A program made the translations under genes and the position numbers. Shown piece by piece: positions 44,441-53,412 of a stretch of DNA of 64,000 nt. Location of the stretch: positions 25,122 through 89,121 of the forward strand of contig CADCEV010000014.1 in NCBI GenBank assembly GCA_902800525.1, in the 5' to 3' direction. This stretch comes from an uncultured Bacteroidales bacterium (GTDB lineage: Bacteria; Bacteroidota; Bacteroidia; Bacteroidales; Paludibacteraceae). Below the pieces are notes generated by a model. That model did not search any database. It saw nothing but the letters and a program-made list of their open reading frames with translations, and was not told the origin of the DNA. Position 1 is the first letter of the stretch; each line of letters begins with the position of its first letter.

Positions 44441-45150
44441 TTCCAAATCTTCCACGCTGCTTTCGCTTGTCCGAAGAGCATCTCCATGCCGTTTTTGATG
44501 CGTGCGCCTTGCGCCTTGCCTTTTTGCAGGAAAAGCGTCTCTTCGGGGTTATACACGCAATCGAACAACAAATGTCGTGCCGAAATCCATTCGTACGGGA
44601 TCGCGGGGTACGTGTTTTCCTCCGGCGTCATACCGAGCGGCGTACAATTGACGATCACCGTGTATTCGCTCATCAGCTCTTCGGTCAATTGGTCGTAACC
44701 CAACATGCCCTCTTTCGGTGAACGGCTGACGAGAGTGGGGGTGAGCCCTAATTTTTTAAACCCGTAACAAACGGCTTTCGATGCGCCGCCGGTTCCGAGT
44801 ACCAAGGCTTTGCGGTCATTCTCGCCCAACAACGGCCGGATCGACTCCATGAAACCGATACAATCGGTGTTGTAACCGACCCGTTTATGAACCACATTGA
44901 CTGCTCCCACAGCTTCTGCCGTTTCGTCCAAATGCTCCAGATACGGAATGATGGCTTGCTTGTACGGCATCGTGACATTCATGCCGTCCAAAGTGTCCAA
45001 AAGTTCTTCTGCTTTCGGCTTTAAATGTTCCGCTTCCGTCGGGTACAACGAGTACTCTGCCTCTATTTTTTCTGTTGCAAATTTCTCGTTGAAATACTTC
45101 GCCGAGAAGGAGTGTAATAATGGAAATCCTATGATACCAAAGTGACGCAT
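44434..45150 (-). CDS. aroE: Shikimate dehydrogenase
   Basis: Reduces 3-dehydroshikimate to shikimate in aromatic amino acid synthesis. 238 aa, slightly short but complete. N-terminal IGFPLLHSFSAKYFNEKF with shikimate-binding Ser-x-Ser, catalytic Lys in VTMPYKQAII, Asp in NTDCIGFM, then the NADP loop LGTGGASKAVCYG. The stop TGA lies in a 7-nt micro-repeat and gives the ending KIWNN. Its start overlaps the end of tilS by 22 nt. Confidence 0.93.
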   Translation of the reverse strand: MRHFGIIGFPLLHSFSAKYFNEKFATEKIEAEYSLYPTEAEHLKPKAEELLDTLDGMNVTMPYKQAIIPYLEHLDETAEAVGAVNVVHKRVGYNTDCIGFMESIRPLLGENDRKALVLGTGGASKAVCYGFKKLGLTPTLVSRSPKEGMLGYDQLTEELMSEYTVIVNCTPLGMTPEENTYPAIPYEWISARHLLFDCVYNPEETLFLQKGKAQGARIKNGMEMLFGQAKAAWKIWNN

Positions 45151-46010
45151 AATTTTCCTTTTTTAATCGTTGCTTGGTGGGTCTTCGAGGTGAATGTTTT
45201 GCCTCCTTCTCCTTTTTGCAACGCATCATAAATTTTATCTATTTCTGCGAAATTATATTCGCGAATTTGTTCATAAAGACGCACAATACCTTCTTCGCGC
45301 GACGTTCTGCCCTCTATTATATCCACATACCCTTGCATATATTCCGCCGTTTGAGCCATGTGCTCGATCTCCGTTTTGGAGTAGTTTTTGAGCTGCTCGC
45401 GGATCGCATTTCGGGTGATTGAAGTGTCCGAATTAGTGCTGTCTGTCACCCAATTTAGGTGCCTTTTGTCCTTCAAATAATGTTCAATATATCCTCTCGT
45501 TGTACAGAGCAGCGGACGCACAATAGGCACGCTTTCCGGCACGATAGGATTAGCGCTTACGGGTCGCATTCCGGCAAGTCCGCGGATGCCTGTTCCTCGT
45601 TTGAGATTGAGCAAAATGGTCTCCGCCTGATCGTTCTGATGATGCGCCACACACACCGCTTGACAGCCATGTTTGCGCGCTATTTCATCGAACCATCGAT
45701 ACCTTAACTCGCGTGCTGCCACTTCGATACTCACCTCATGCGTACGCGCGCATTCTAAGGTGTCGAAATCCGTGACCTCCAGCTCCACGTTCATTTGCTT
45801 GCATAGATCCCGCACGAAAGCTTCGTCCCTGTCGCTCTCTTCGCCCCGCAGGTGAAAATTGCAATGTGCCGCGATGCACGTATATCCGGCTTGCAGGAGC
45901 ACATCGAGCAGGCTCACGCTATCCGCTCCGCCGCTTAATGCCACCAAGACAGGCTTGTCTTTAACCAACAACCCCCGCTGCCGAATATATGTGGTTACTC
46001 TGCGTAACAA
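45129..46010 (-). CDS. tilS: tRNA(Ile)-lysidine synthase, short form
   Basis: Modifies C34 of the tRNA-Ile CAU anticodon to lysidine. 293 aa. PP-loop ATPase domain with LSGGADSVSLLD at 25-36, HCNFHLRGEESDRDE and AHHQNDQAETILLNL. After the core the protein is cut short compared with typical Bacteroidales enzymes; only a vestige of the C-terminal subdomain (GGKTFTSKTHQATIKKGKL) remains before the aroE overlap. Start is probably TTG at 46010, with no ATG ahead of the PP-loop. Confidence 0.85.
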   Translation of the reverse strand: MLRRVTTYIRQRGLLVKDKPVLVALSGGADSVSLLDVLLQAGYTCIAAHCNFHLRGEESDRDEAFVRDLCKQMNVELEVTDFDTLECARTHEVSIEVAARELRYRWFDEIARKHGCQAVCVAHHQNDQAETILLNLKRGTGIRGLAGMRPVSANPIVPESVPIVRPLLCTTRGYIEHYLKDKRHLNWVTDSTNSDTSITRNAIREQLKNYSKTEIEHMAQTAEYMQGYVDIIEGRTSREEGIVRLYEQIREYNFAEIDKIYDALQKGEGGKTFTSKTHQATIKKGKLCVTLVS

Positions 46011-46012
46011 GG

Positions 46013-46046
46013 TTAAACTGTTAAATTGTTAAATTGTTAATCTGTT
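46013..46046. repeat. 8-nt micro-repeat between ettA and tilS
   Basis: On the minus strand, units attaacaa, tttaacaa and tttaacag, about four to five. The ettA stop (GLTD-stop) is in the first unit and the tilS TTG lies right after the last. Confidence 0.85.
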
Positions 46047-47713
46047 AAGCCGCGGTAACGAACACGTTTCGGTTCGCAGGCTTCTTCGCCTAGACGCATC
46101 TTTTTGTTCTCCTCGTATTCTGAGTAACTGCCTTCGAACCAGAACACTTTTCCGTCGCCTTCATACGCGAGGATGTGCGTGCAGATACGGTTGAGGAACC
46201 AACGGTCGTGCGAGATTACTACCGCACATCCGGCGAAGTTCTCGAGACCTTCCTCCAACGCACGGAGCGTGTTGACATCAATATCGTTGGTCGGCTCGTC
46301 GAGCAGGAGCACATTGGCTTCTGATTTGAGTGTCAGGGCAAGGTGAAGACGGTTTCGCTCTCCTCCGGAGAGGACACCGCATTTCTTCTCTTGGTCTGCG
46401 CCGGTGAAGTTGAAACGGCTCAAATAAGCACGTGCGTTGATCTCACGACCTGCCACACGGATGAACTCCGTTCCGCCGCTGATTGTCTCAAAGACGGACT
46501 TATTCGGGTCTATATCTGCGTGTTGCTGATCGACATAACCGATTTTCACGGTCTCGCCGACGGAGAATGTACCTTTGTCTGCTTTCTCGCTGCCGATGAT
46601 CATACGGAAGAGGGTCGTCTTACCGGCTCCGTTAGGACCGATAACACCCACAATACCGTTGGGCGGCAACATGAAATTGAGATCCTCAAAGAGCAACTTG
46701 TCGCCAAACGACTTGGCTACGCCTTCGGCGTTAATGACCTTGTTACCCAGACGCGGACCGTTCGGAATGAAAATCTCGAGTTTCTCCTCACGCTCTTTCT
46801 GCTCTTCGTTCAACATACGGTCGTACGACTCCAAACGCGCTTTCTGCTTCGCGTGACGTGCTTTCGGCGCCATACGGATCCACTCCAACTCGCGCTCCAA
46901 AGTCTTGCGACGTTTGGATGCCTGTTTCTCCTCCTGCGCCATGCGGTTTGTCTTCTGCTCAAGCCATGAAGAGTAATTGCCTTTCCATGGAATACCTTCT
47001 CCGCGGTCCAGTTCAAGAATCCAACCTGCCACATTATCAAGGAAATAGCGGTCGTGCGTGATACAGATCACCGTTCCTGCATATTGCTGCAAGTGTTGCT
47101 CTAACCAATCGATGGACTCGGCATCCAAATGGTTCGTCGGCTCATCCAGGAGCAGCACATCCGGCTGTTGCAGCAACAGACGACAGAGCGCTACACGGCG
47201 GCGTTCACCTCCCGAAAGGGTAGTGACACTCGCATCATCGGGTGGACAGCGAAGTGCGTCCATCGCGCGGTCGAGTTTCTGGTCGATGTTCCATGCGTCG
47301 GCTGCATCGAGTTTGTCCTGTAACTCAGCTTGACGAGCTAAGAGTTTGTCAAAATCTGCGTCCGGCTCCGCAAACGCCATGTTGATATCATCGTACTCCT
47401 TCAACATGTCCATGATCGGCTGCACGCCTTCCTGAACGACCTCGCGCACGGTCTTGTTCGGATCCAGTTTTGGGTCTTGCTCCAGATAGCCGACCGAGTA
47501 GCCGGGAGACCAAACAACCTCGCCTTGGTACTCTTTCTCGATACCGGCGATGATCTTCAACAAGGTGGATTTACCTGCGCCGTTCAGACCGATGATACCG
47601 ATCTTCGCGCCATAAAAGAAACTCAGGTAGATATTTTTCAATACCTGTTTTTGGGGACCAAAACTCTTACTCAGTCCCACCATCGAAAAAATAATCTTCT
47701 TATCGTCTGCCAT
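46037..47713 (-). CDS. ettA: Energy-dependent translational throttle ABC-F protein EttA
   Basis: 558 aa ribosome-associated ABC-F ATPase that gates the first elongation step according to ATP/ADP. Two ABC domains: Walker A GLNGAGKSTLLK near 39 and GPNGAGKTTLFR near 350; signatures LSGGERRRVALCRLL and LSGGERNRLHLALTL. The arm and linker regions are typical of EttA, and the C-terminus reads RYRGLTD. Start ATG at 47713, directly after a micro-repeat. Confidence 0.93.
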   Translation of the reverse strand: MADDKKIIFSMVGLSKSFGPQKQVLKNIYLSFFYGAKIGIIGLNGAGKSTLLKIIAGIEKEYQGEVVWSPGYSVGYLEQDPKLDPNKTVREVVQEGVQPIMDMLKEYDDINMAFAEPDADFDKLLARQAELQDKLDAADAWNIDQKLDRAMDALRCPPDDASVTTLSGGERRRVALCRLLLQQPDVLLLDEPTNHLDAESIDWLEQHLQQYAGTVICITHDRYFLDNVAGWILELDRGEGIPWKGNYSSWLEQKTNRMAQEEKQASKRRKTLERELEWIRMAPKARHAKQKARLESYDRMLNEEQKEREEKLEIFIPNGPRLGNKVINAEGVAKSFGDKLLFEDLNFMLPPNGIVGVIGPNGAGKTTLFRMIIGSEKADKGTFSVGETVKIGYVDQQHADIDPNKSVFETISGGTEFIRVAGREINARAYLSRFNFTGADQEKKCGVLSGGERNRLHLALTLKSEANVLLLDEPTNDIDVNTLRALEEGLENFAGCAVVISHDRWFLNRICTHILAYEGDGKVFWFEGSYSEYEENKKMRLGEEACEPKRVRYRGLTD

Positions 47714-47747
47714 AATTATCAATTTTCAATTATCAATTATCAACTCG
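47711..47747. repeat. 7-nt micro-repeat between tex and ettA
   Basis: Units attatca and attttca, about four. On the minus strand it supplies the tex ending DN-stop and ends at the ettA ATG. Confidence 0.9.
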
Positions 47748-49832
47748 CTTTAGGCTCAATTGTATTCTTCCTCGCGCGCGATCTATATCTAATACGCGTA
47801 CGCGCACGTGTTGATGCAGTTTGACCACTTCCTGCGGGTTGGTTACACGCCGGTCTGCCATTTCGGAGATATGAATGAGTCCGTCTTTGTGTACTCCCAA
47901 ATCCACGAACGCGCCAAAAGCACTGATATTCGTCACAATGCCCGGCAAGATCATACCTGCCTGCAGGTCGTCTATCGTGTGTACATGTTCATCAAAATGA
48001 AACTCTTCCGTTTCGCCGCGAGGATCACGTCCGGGCTGTGCCAACTCTTTCAAAATATCGGTTAGAGTAGGGAGTCCCACTTCTGTGGTCACATATTTAC
48101 TCAAATCAATCTGATCCCGCAACTCTTTCTTGGCAATCAGATCTGAGACAGAGCATTTCTGGTCTTTCGCCATCTTCTCCACGATTCCGTAACTCTCGGG
48201 ATGTACGGCGCTGTTATCCAGCGGATTAGCTCCTTTCAACCGCAAGAATCCAGCAGCCTGTTCAAAAGTCTTAGCGCCGAGTTTCGGTACTTTCAGCAAC
48301 TCTTTGCGGCTTCCGAAAGCCCCGTGTTCCGCACGGTAATCCACGATATTCTGCGCTAACATCGGTCCTAAACCGGATATGTATGTCAGCAGATGTTTGC
48401 TGGCGGTATTGACATCTACGCCCACATAATTGACCACGCTTTCCACGGTCTGCTGCAAACTCTCGCGTAACTCGGTCTGGTCCACATCGTGCTGGTATTG
48501 CCCGACACCGATGGATTTGGGTTCAATCTTCACCAACTCCGCGAGCGGGTCAATCAACCGCCTTCCGATACTTACCGCTCCACGCACGGTCACATCCTCA
48601 TCGGGAAACTCATCCCGTGCAATCTTACTTGCGCTATACACCGAAGCTCCGGCTTCACTTACGACGAAGATCTGCGGTCTGGTTTCTGATGGCTGATGGC
48701 TGATGGCTTGACGCGCCATTTCCTCACATTCGCGGCTTGCTGTTCCGTTGCCGATAGCGATGGCTTCGATCTTGTATTGCTCAATCAGCTTTTGCAGTTT
48801 CTGCGTGCTTTGCAGGTTATGCAGAAAAACCACATCGTGCATCAGCAGGTCGCCTTGCTCATTCAATACAACGGTCTTGCATCCTGTCCGGAATCCCGGA
48901 TCCAAGGCGAGCACGCGTTTCTGACCTAATGGAGCACCTAATAACAACTGCCGCAAGTTATCCGCAAAAACACGAATTGCCTCTTCGTCCGCTTTCTCTT
49001 TGGAGAGCGCGGCAAACTCGGTCTCGATAGCCGGTTTCAGAAGCCGTTTATAACCGTCCTCCATTGCCTGCTCCACTTGATAAGCCGTGTCGTTATTCGC
49101 CCGCAACCAAATGTTCGCCAATTTATCCAGCGCTTTCTCCGTGTCAGGAGAGATGTCCACACGCAGAAAACCTTCACTTTCCGCGCGACGAATAGCCAAT
49201 AACTGATGGCTCTTAATATGTTTGAGCGGGCACTTGAAATCAAAATAATCCTTGTAGTTCTGCGCCTCGGGGCTGTCACATTTGGTCTTCACCGCCTTGC
49301 AACTCAGCATGGCGGTATAACTGAACTCGCGTCGGATAGCATTTCTGCTTTTCTCGTCTTCCGCGATTCGTTGTGCAATAATATCCCGTGCGCCTTGCAG
49401 GCTCTCTTCATCCGGCAGACGCATCGGTTTCTGCTTCAAGATCTCCTCTGCTAATGGCAACAAACCTTTCTCTATTGCCACATCGGCGCGCGTCTTCCTG
49501 TGCGGTTTGTACGGCAGGTAGATATCTTCTAATTCTGTGGCGTCCCAGCAATCGGCTATACGCGCGCGCAGTTCCTTATCTTCATTGCCGAGTTCATCCA
49601 ACCGCGCATAGATGGTCTCTTTGCGTTTGGCTAATTCCTGCAACTTACCGTATTGCACCTGAATAGCGGCGATCTGCACTTCGTCCAGACTGCCTGTCCT
49701 CTCTTTTCGGTAACGCGCAATAAAAGGAATCGTCGCTCCTTCATCTAACAGCGTTATTGTCGCAGCTACTTGCCGTTCTGCTATCCCTACCGCACCACTA
49801 ATTATTTTTGAGAATTCCTCTCCCACCACCAT
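47733..49832 (-). CDS. Tex-family RNA-binding transcription accessory protein
   Basis: 699 aa. Layout: N-terminal helical domain with IPFIARYRKERTGSLDEVQ, YqgF-like RNase fold region with LALDPGFRTGCKTVVLN, helix-hairpin-helix pairs (YISGLGPMLAQNIVDYR), and C-terminal S1 domain (GIVTNISAFGAFVDLGVHKD). Residues about 374-383 (ISHQPSETRP) come from three 7-nt units at 48687-48707 inserted before VFVVSEAG-like sequence. The last residues VDN-stop are in a micro-repeat. Confidence 0.92.
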   Translation of the reverse strand: MVVGEEFSKIISGAVGIAERQVAATITLLDEGATIPFIARYRKERTGSLDEVQIAAIQVQYGKLQELAKRKETIYARLDELGNEDKELRARIADCWDATELEDIYLPYKPHRKTRADVAIEKGLLPLAEEILKQKPMRLPDEESLQGARDIIAQRIAEDEKSRNAIRREFSYTAMLSCKAVKTKCDSPEAQNYKDYFDFKCPLKHIKSHQLLAIRRAESEGFLRVDISPDTEKALDKLANIWLRANNDTAYQVEQAMEDGYKRLLKPAIETEFAALSKEKADEEAIRVFADNLRQLLLGAPLGQKRVLALDPGFRTGCKTVVLNEQGDLLMHDVVFLHNLQSTQKLQKLIEQYKIEAIAIGNGTASRECEEMARQAISHQPSETRPQIFVVSEAGASVYSASKIARDEFPDEDVTVRGAVSIGRRLIDPLAELVKIEPKSIGVGQYQHDVDQTELRESLQQTVESVVNYVGVDVNTASKHLLTYISGLGPMLAQNIVDYRAEHGAFGSRKELLKVPKLGAKTFEQAAGFLRLKGANPLDNSAVHPESYGIVEKMAKDQKCSVSDLIAKKELRDQIDLSKYVTTEVGLPTLTDILKELAQPGRDPRGETEEFHFDEHVHTIDDLQAGMILPGIVTNISAFGAFVDLGVHKDGLIHISEMADRRVTNPQEVVKLHQHVRVRVLDIDRARGRIQLSLKRVDN
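48687..48707. repeat. 7-nt micro-repeat inside tex
   Basis: Unit tgatggc three times in a row (21 nt, so frame-neutral), read on the minus strand as about seven residues within AISHQPS. Confidence 0.85.
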
Positions 49833-49834
49833 GA

Positions 49835-49869
49835 GATAATTTTTAATTCTTAATTTTTAATTTTTAATT
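49835..49869. repeat. 7-nt micro-repeat between folA and tex
   Basis: Units aattttt, aattctt, aattttt, aattttt. Minus strand: folA ends KN-stop inside it. Confidence 0.85.
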
Positions 49870-50354
49870 TCCCTTTCGTATTCAGCGAAGGTAAAGTCAT
49901 ACGGGTTCTTTTCGTCTGCTTTGTGTTCCTCGGAACTAATCAATTTCCATTCGTCCTCTTTGATCTCGGGGAAGAACGTGTCTGCATCGTCCCAACTATG
50001 ATGAATATGCGTGATATATAATTTATCCGCTATCGGCATCATCTGGCGATACACCATTCCGCCGCCGATAACAAAGGCTTCTTCTTCGCCTTGCACTTTG
50101 ACGCATAAGTCTTGAAGTGAGTAAACAGCTTCTGCGCCTTCAAAAGTCTTGCCTGCTACATCGGTCAGCACGATGTTCCGCCTGTTTGGCAGCGGATGTT
50201 TGGGTAGCGAATAGAATGTCCGTTCGCCCATGAGCACGGTCTTGCCGCTTGTGATCTCTTTGAAATGTTTCAAGTCCGCCGGCAGATGACACAGCAAATC
50301 GCCTTTCTTCCCGATGGCATAATTCTCTGCTATAGCAACTATGATACTTATCAT
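49857..50354 (-). CDS. folA: Dihydrofolate reductase
   Basis: Regenerates tetrahydrofolate. 165 aa. ISIIVAIAENYAIGKKGDLL at the start, LPADLKHFKEITSGKTVLMG with the substrate Asp/Trp-loop region, VIGGGMVYRQMM and a normal C-terminus extended to EREIKN by repeat sequence. It follows thyA by 24 nt, the usual thyA-folA pairing for dTMP synthesis. Confidence 0.95.
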   Translation of the reverse strand: MISIIVAIAENYAIGKKGDLLCHLPADLKHFKEITSGKTVLMGERTFYSLPKHPLPNRRNIVLTDVAGKTFEGAEAVYSLQDLCVKVQGEEEAFVIGGGMVYRQMMPIADKLYITHIHHSWDDADTFFPEIKEDEWKLISSEEHKADEKNPYDFTFAEYEREIKN

Positions 50355-50384
50355 AAATTACGAATTAAAAATTAAAAATTAAAC
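50354..50384. repeat. 7-nt micro-repeat between thyA and folA
   Basis: Units aattaaa three times after aattacg. Minus strand: the thyA stop TAA is the first part of the array. Confidence 0.85.
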
Positions 50385-51173
50385 GGACACTTGTCCGGCA
50401 ATGTGGGGATGCGGGTCATATCCCTCTAATTGAAAATCTTCGTATTGGAAGCCGAACAAATCCTTTACATCGGGATTGATCACCATCTTTGGCAAAGCCC
50501 GCGGCTCACGCGTCAACTGCAATTTCACCTGCTCCAGATGGTTCAGGTATATATGTGCATCGCCGAGAGTGTGTACAAAATCTCCGCATTGGAGCCCCGT
50601 TACTTGCGCCATCATCTGGAGCAGTAAGGCGTACGAAGCAATATTGAACGGCACACCGAGGAAAATATCCGCGCTCCGCTGATAGAGTTGCAGACTCAGT
50701 TTTCCGTCCGCTACATAGAACTGAAACAGGCAATGACAAGGCGGCAAAGCCATTTTCTCCACTTCCGCCACATTCCACGCGCTCACCATCATCCGGCGGC
50801 TGTCGGGATTCTTCTTGATCATCTCCACGATATTGGCAATCTGATCTATCGTACCGCCGTTGTAGTCCGGCCACGACCTCCACTGATGCCCATAGACAGG
50901 TCCCAGCTCACCATTCTCATCTGCCCATTCGTTCCAGATGCGCACGCCGTGTTCCTGCAAATACTTTACGTTCGTATCGCCTTGAAGGAACCACAGCAAT
51001 TCATAGATAATCGATTTCAGATGCAGTTTCTTGGTCGTCAGGAGCGGAAAACCGTCCTCCATCTTAAATCGCATCTGATGTCCGAAAACAGAGATTGTCC
51101 CTGTTCCCGTCCGATCATGTTTCACTGTGCCTTCCTCCAGCACTCTCTTGCATAAATCCAAATATTGTTTCAT
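50379..51173 (-). CDS. thyA: Thymidylate synthase
   Basis: Methylates dUMP with methylene-THF. 264 aa, E. coli-like length. [20 protein letters not shown] near 45-64, catalytic Cys in [12 protein letters not shown] near 143-154, [20 protein letters not shown] near 165-184. C-terminal valine is present after AGQVSV as expected of the closing tail. Confidence 0.96.
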   Translation of the reverse strand: MKQYLDLCKRVLEEGTVKHDRTGTGTISVFGHQMRFKMEDGFPLLTTKKLHLKSIIYELLWFLQGDTNVKYLQEHGVRIWNEWADENGELGPVYGHQWRSWPDYNGGTIDQIANIVEMIKKNPDSRRMMVSAWNVAEVEKMALPPCHCLFQFYVADGKLSLQLYQRSADIFLGVPFNIASYALLLQMMAQVTGLQCGDFVHTLGDAHIYLNHLEQVKLQLTREPRALPKMVINPDVKDLFGFQYEDFQLEGYDPHPHIAGQVSV

Positions 51174-51175
51174 AT

Positions 51176-51300
51176 TATGTAGTTTATAGTTTAAAGTTTA
51201 TAGTTGAAAGAAGTTGGTGAGTCCATAAGTGGAATGTTTCTTTCAACTGTTAACTTTTTACCAGACGGCTTCTCTCAACTCTCAACTATCAACTTTTAAC
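51176..51300. repeat. 7-nt micro-repeat clusters between PorE-like gene and thyA
   Basis: Cluster 1: agtttat and agtttaa units at about 51180-51208. Cluster 2: units of the type ctctcaa/ctatcaa at about 51273-51300. No promoter was recognised between them. Confidence 0.75.
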
Positions 51301-53393
51301 TAATATAGTTTATACGTTGTTTTAAGTACCTTAAACTCCGTCCTGCGGTTGATTTGGTTGCAAATCTCCTGTTTGTCCGCCGGCAGACTCAGGATAAACG
51401 TCTCATCCAATGCTTGCTCTATCGGAATCCACGAATAGCGTTTATTAAGCGCTTTGTCGCAAATAACCGGCTTCGTTTTTCCGTAACCCACCGGCGTCAG
51501 ACGTTCTTTCTCAATGCCATGTTTGATCAGGTAATCGCAGCAACTTTGCGCACGTTTCTGACTCAACTCCAAGTTGAACTGCTCGTTACCCACCAAGTCC
51601 GTGTGAGCGCTCAACTCAATCGTGATATTGGGGTTGTCGTTCAGCAATTTAACCAACTGCTCCAACTCGCCTTCGCTGGATTTGGTTACTTCCCATTTAC
51701 CGAATTCATAGAAGATATTCTCCATCTTCACCGGCCGGCTTATCGGGTTAAGCGTGAAGTTCATGGTGTATGTCTTGCTGTCCTTCAGATCAAAGGTGTT
51801 CCATTGCTCTTTGGCATTCAGGTGTCCGCGTGCAGTAGCCAACATGACATACTTGACATCTTTTTTGAGTTTGATCTTATAACTTCCGTCGCGCCGAGCG
51901 TTCAGTTTGCTGTTGGTTCCATCCGAACCCACAATACGCAACTTGGCGTCCGATATCGGATTGCCTTCCTCGTCGCTTACCACACCCTCGGCGATAAACT
52001 CCATCTCAGGCAAGGTAAAGCGGAAAATGCGGTCAAATCCTTTCTTGTCGCCTTTGTTGGACGAGAAGAAACCATCTTGGCTGTTTCCGGCAAATGTGAT
52101 TCCAAAATCGTCTCCCACACCGTTGAAAGCAGGACCCATATTGAACAGAATCCAAACAACGGAATCTTTGACGGTAGTGTCGCGGTTGGCTTTGTAGATA
52201 TCCAAACCGCCATATCCCGGATGGCCGTTTGATGCAAAATACAGCGAACCGTCGGCATGCACAAACGGGTACATCTCATCGGCTGCCGTATTGATGCCGG
52301 AGCTCAGAGGATGCACATTCACCCACTGGTCACCGTCCAATTCTGCCATCCATATATCTTTACCGCCAATTCCTCCCGGCGCATCGCTGGAGAAATACAA
52401 CGTATCGCCGGTGCTATTCAGAGCCGGATGCCCCACCGTGATCGTGCTGTCAGCAAACAGTTTCACCTCTTGCGGTTCACCCCATTCGCCACTGGCACGC
52501 TCGCTCATGTAGATCTTAGCGCCTAAATCTTGTCCGTTCACAGGCTTCGAGTACGTAAAGAGCATGCTTCTTCCGTCGCGGCTGAAAGTACAAACACCCA
52601 TTTCGGCATTGGCACTTCCTTTTGCGCCACCGGTGGAATCATTCTCCTGTTTCTCTTCATCCTGGTCGCCGTACAAACCTTCTGCCAACTCTATATCTTC
52701 CCATTGCCCGGCAGCATTCTTGCGTGCTTGATAGAGTTGGAACAACTGCTGCCCGGTTACGTTACTGGGACGTTTCAGCTTCTTTGTACCGCCTTTCTGC
52801 TTCTCCTGACGGTTAGAGGTAAACATCAACGCATCGTCATTCTCGCCAATGAACATCGGCGCAAAACTGCTGGTACGTTTCTGGTTAAACTCCTTGGCTT
52901 CCGAAACTTTGTATCGGCTGGTCTGCCTTTTCCATTCGTCTATCTTGTTGCAGGCATACTTACCGGCTTGCGCTACGTAGTTGTCCGGATGGCTCTCCAG
53001 ATACAACTCATAACTCTTGGCGGCATCTTTGTATTTGCCTTGGTATTGAAGTGCCAAACCGCAATTCAAAAAGATCGTCGAGTCCTGCAAGTAATACTTG
53101 TTACGCAACGCATTCTGATACGCATTCACCGCACGCGGATTATTGATCAACCGGTAACACTCGCCTTGCCGATAAGCCACATAGCCTTTCAGCGCTCTGT
53201 CTTTTTTGGAGGATAACTGACCGTAGCATTGTTTGTATATGTCTGCTGCGTTGTAATACTCACCGATTGCGAACTTCTTATCCGCACGCTTAATCTTCTT
53301 CTGCACGCTGCAACCCGAAATGGCACAAACCAACAGGCTCAACGCACAAAGAAATAATATGTTTCTTCTAATTTTCAATTGTTTAATTATCAA
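51300..53393 (-). CDS. porE: PorE-like OmpA-family lipoprotein (T9SS)
   Basis: About 697 aa. Lipobox ISGC follows a short signal. Domains in order: TPR-like repeats (about 30-155), PD40/WD40-type beta-propeller with repeated LYFSSD/LYFASNGHPGYGGLDIY segments (about 170-440), a carboxypeptidase-regulatory-like beta sandwich (AEGVVSDEEGNPISDAKLRI) and a C-terminal OmpA peptidoglycan-binding domain (ITIELSAHTDLVGNEQFNLE). This is the PorE architecture, an anchor of the type IX secretion machine to peptidoglycan. No ATG precedes the signal: TTG at 53393 or 53378 must serve, and the first lies in a micro-repeat. Confidence 0.8.
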   Translation of the reverse strand: MIIKQLKIRRNILFLCALSLLVCAISGCSVQKKIKRADKKFAIGEYYNAADIYKQCYGQLSSKKDRALKGYVAYRQGECYRLINNPRAVNAYQNALRNKYYLQDSTIFLNCGLALQYQGKYKDAAKSYELYLESHPDNYVAQAGKYACNKIDEWKRQTSRYKVSEAKEFNQKRTSSFAPMFIGENDDALMFTSNRQEKQKGGTKKLKRPSNVTGQQLFQLYQARKNAAGQWEDIELAEGLYGDQDEEKQENDSTGGAKGSANAEMGVCTFSRDGRSMLFTYSKPVNGQDLGAKIYMSERASGEWGEPQEVKLFADSTITVGHPALNSTGDTLYFSSDAPGGIGGKDIWMAELDGDQWVNVHPLSSGINTAADEMYPFVHADGSLYFASNGHPGYGGLDIYKANRDTTVKDSVVWILFNMGPAFNGVGDDFGITFAGNSQDGFFSSNKGDKKGFDRIFRFTLPEMEFIAEGVVSDEEGNPISDAKLRIVGSDGTNSKLNARRDGSYKIKLKKDVKYVMLATARGHLNAKEQWNTFDLKDSKTYTMNFTLNPISRPVKMENIFYEFGKWEVTKSSEGELEQLVKLLNDNPNITIELSAHTDLVGNEQFNLELSQKRAQSCCDYLIKHGIEKERLTPVGYGKTKPVICDKALNKRYSWIPIEQALDETFILSLPADKQEICNQINRRTEFKVLKTTYKLY

Positions 53394-53412
53394 TTATCAA
53401 TTATCAATTCAG
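53371..53412. repeat. 7-nt micro-repeat between DUF1015 and PorE-like genes
   Basis: Units attatca about three times plus flanking relatives. Minus strand: gives the DUF1015 ending LN-stop and includes the possible TTG start of the next gene. Confidence 0.85.
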
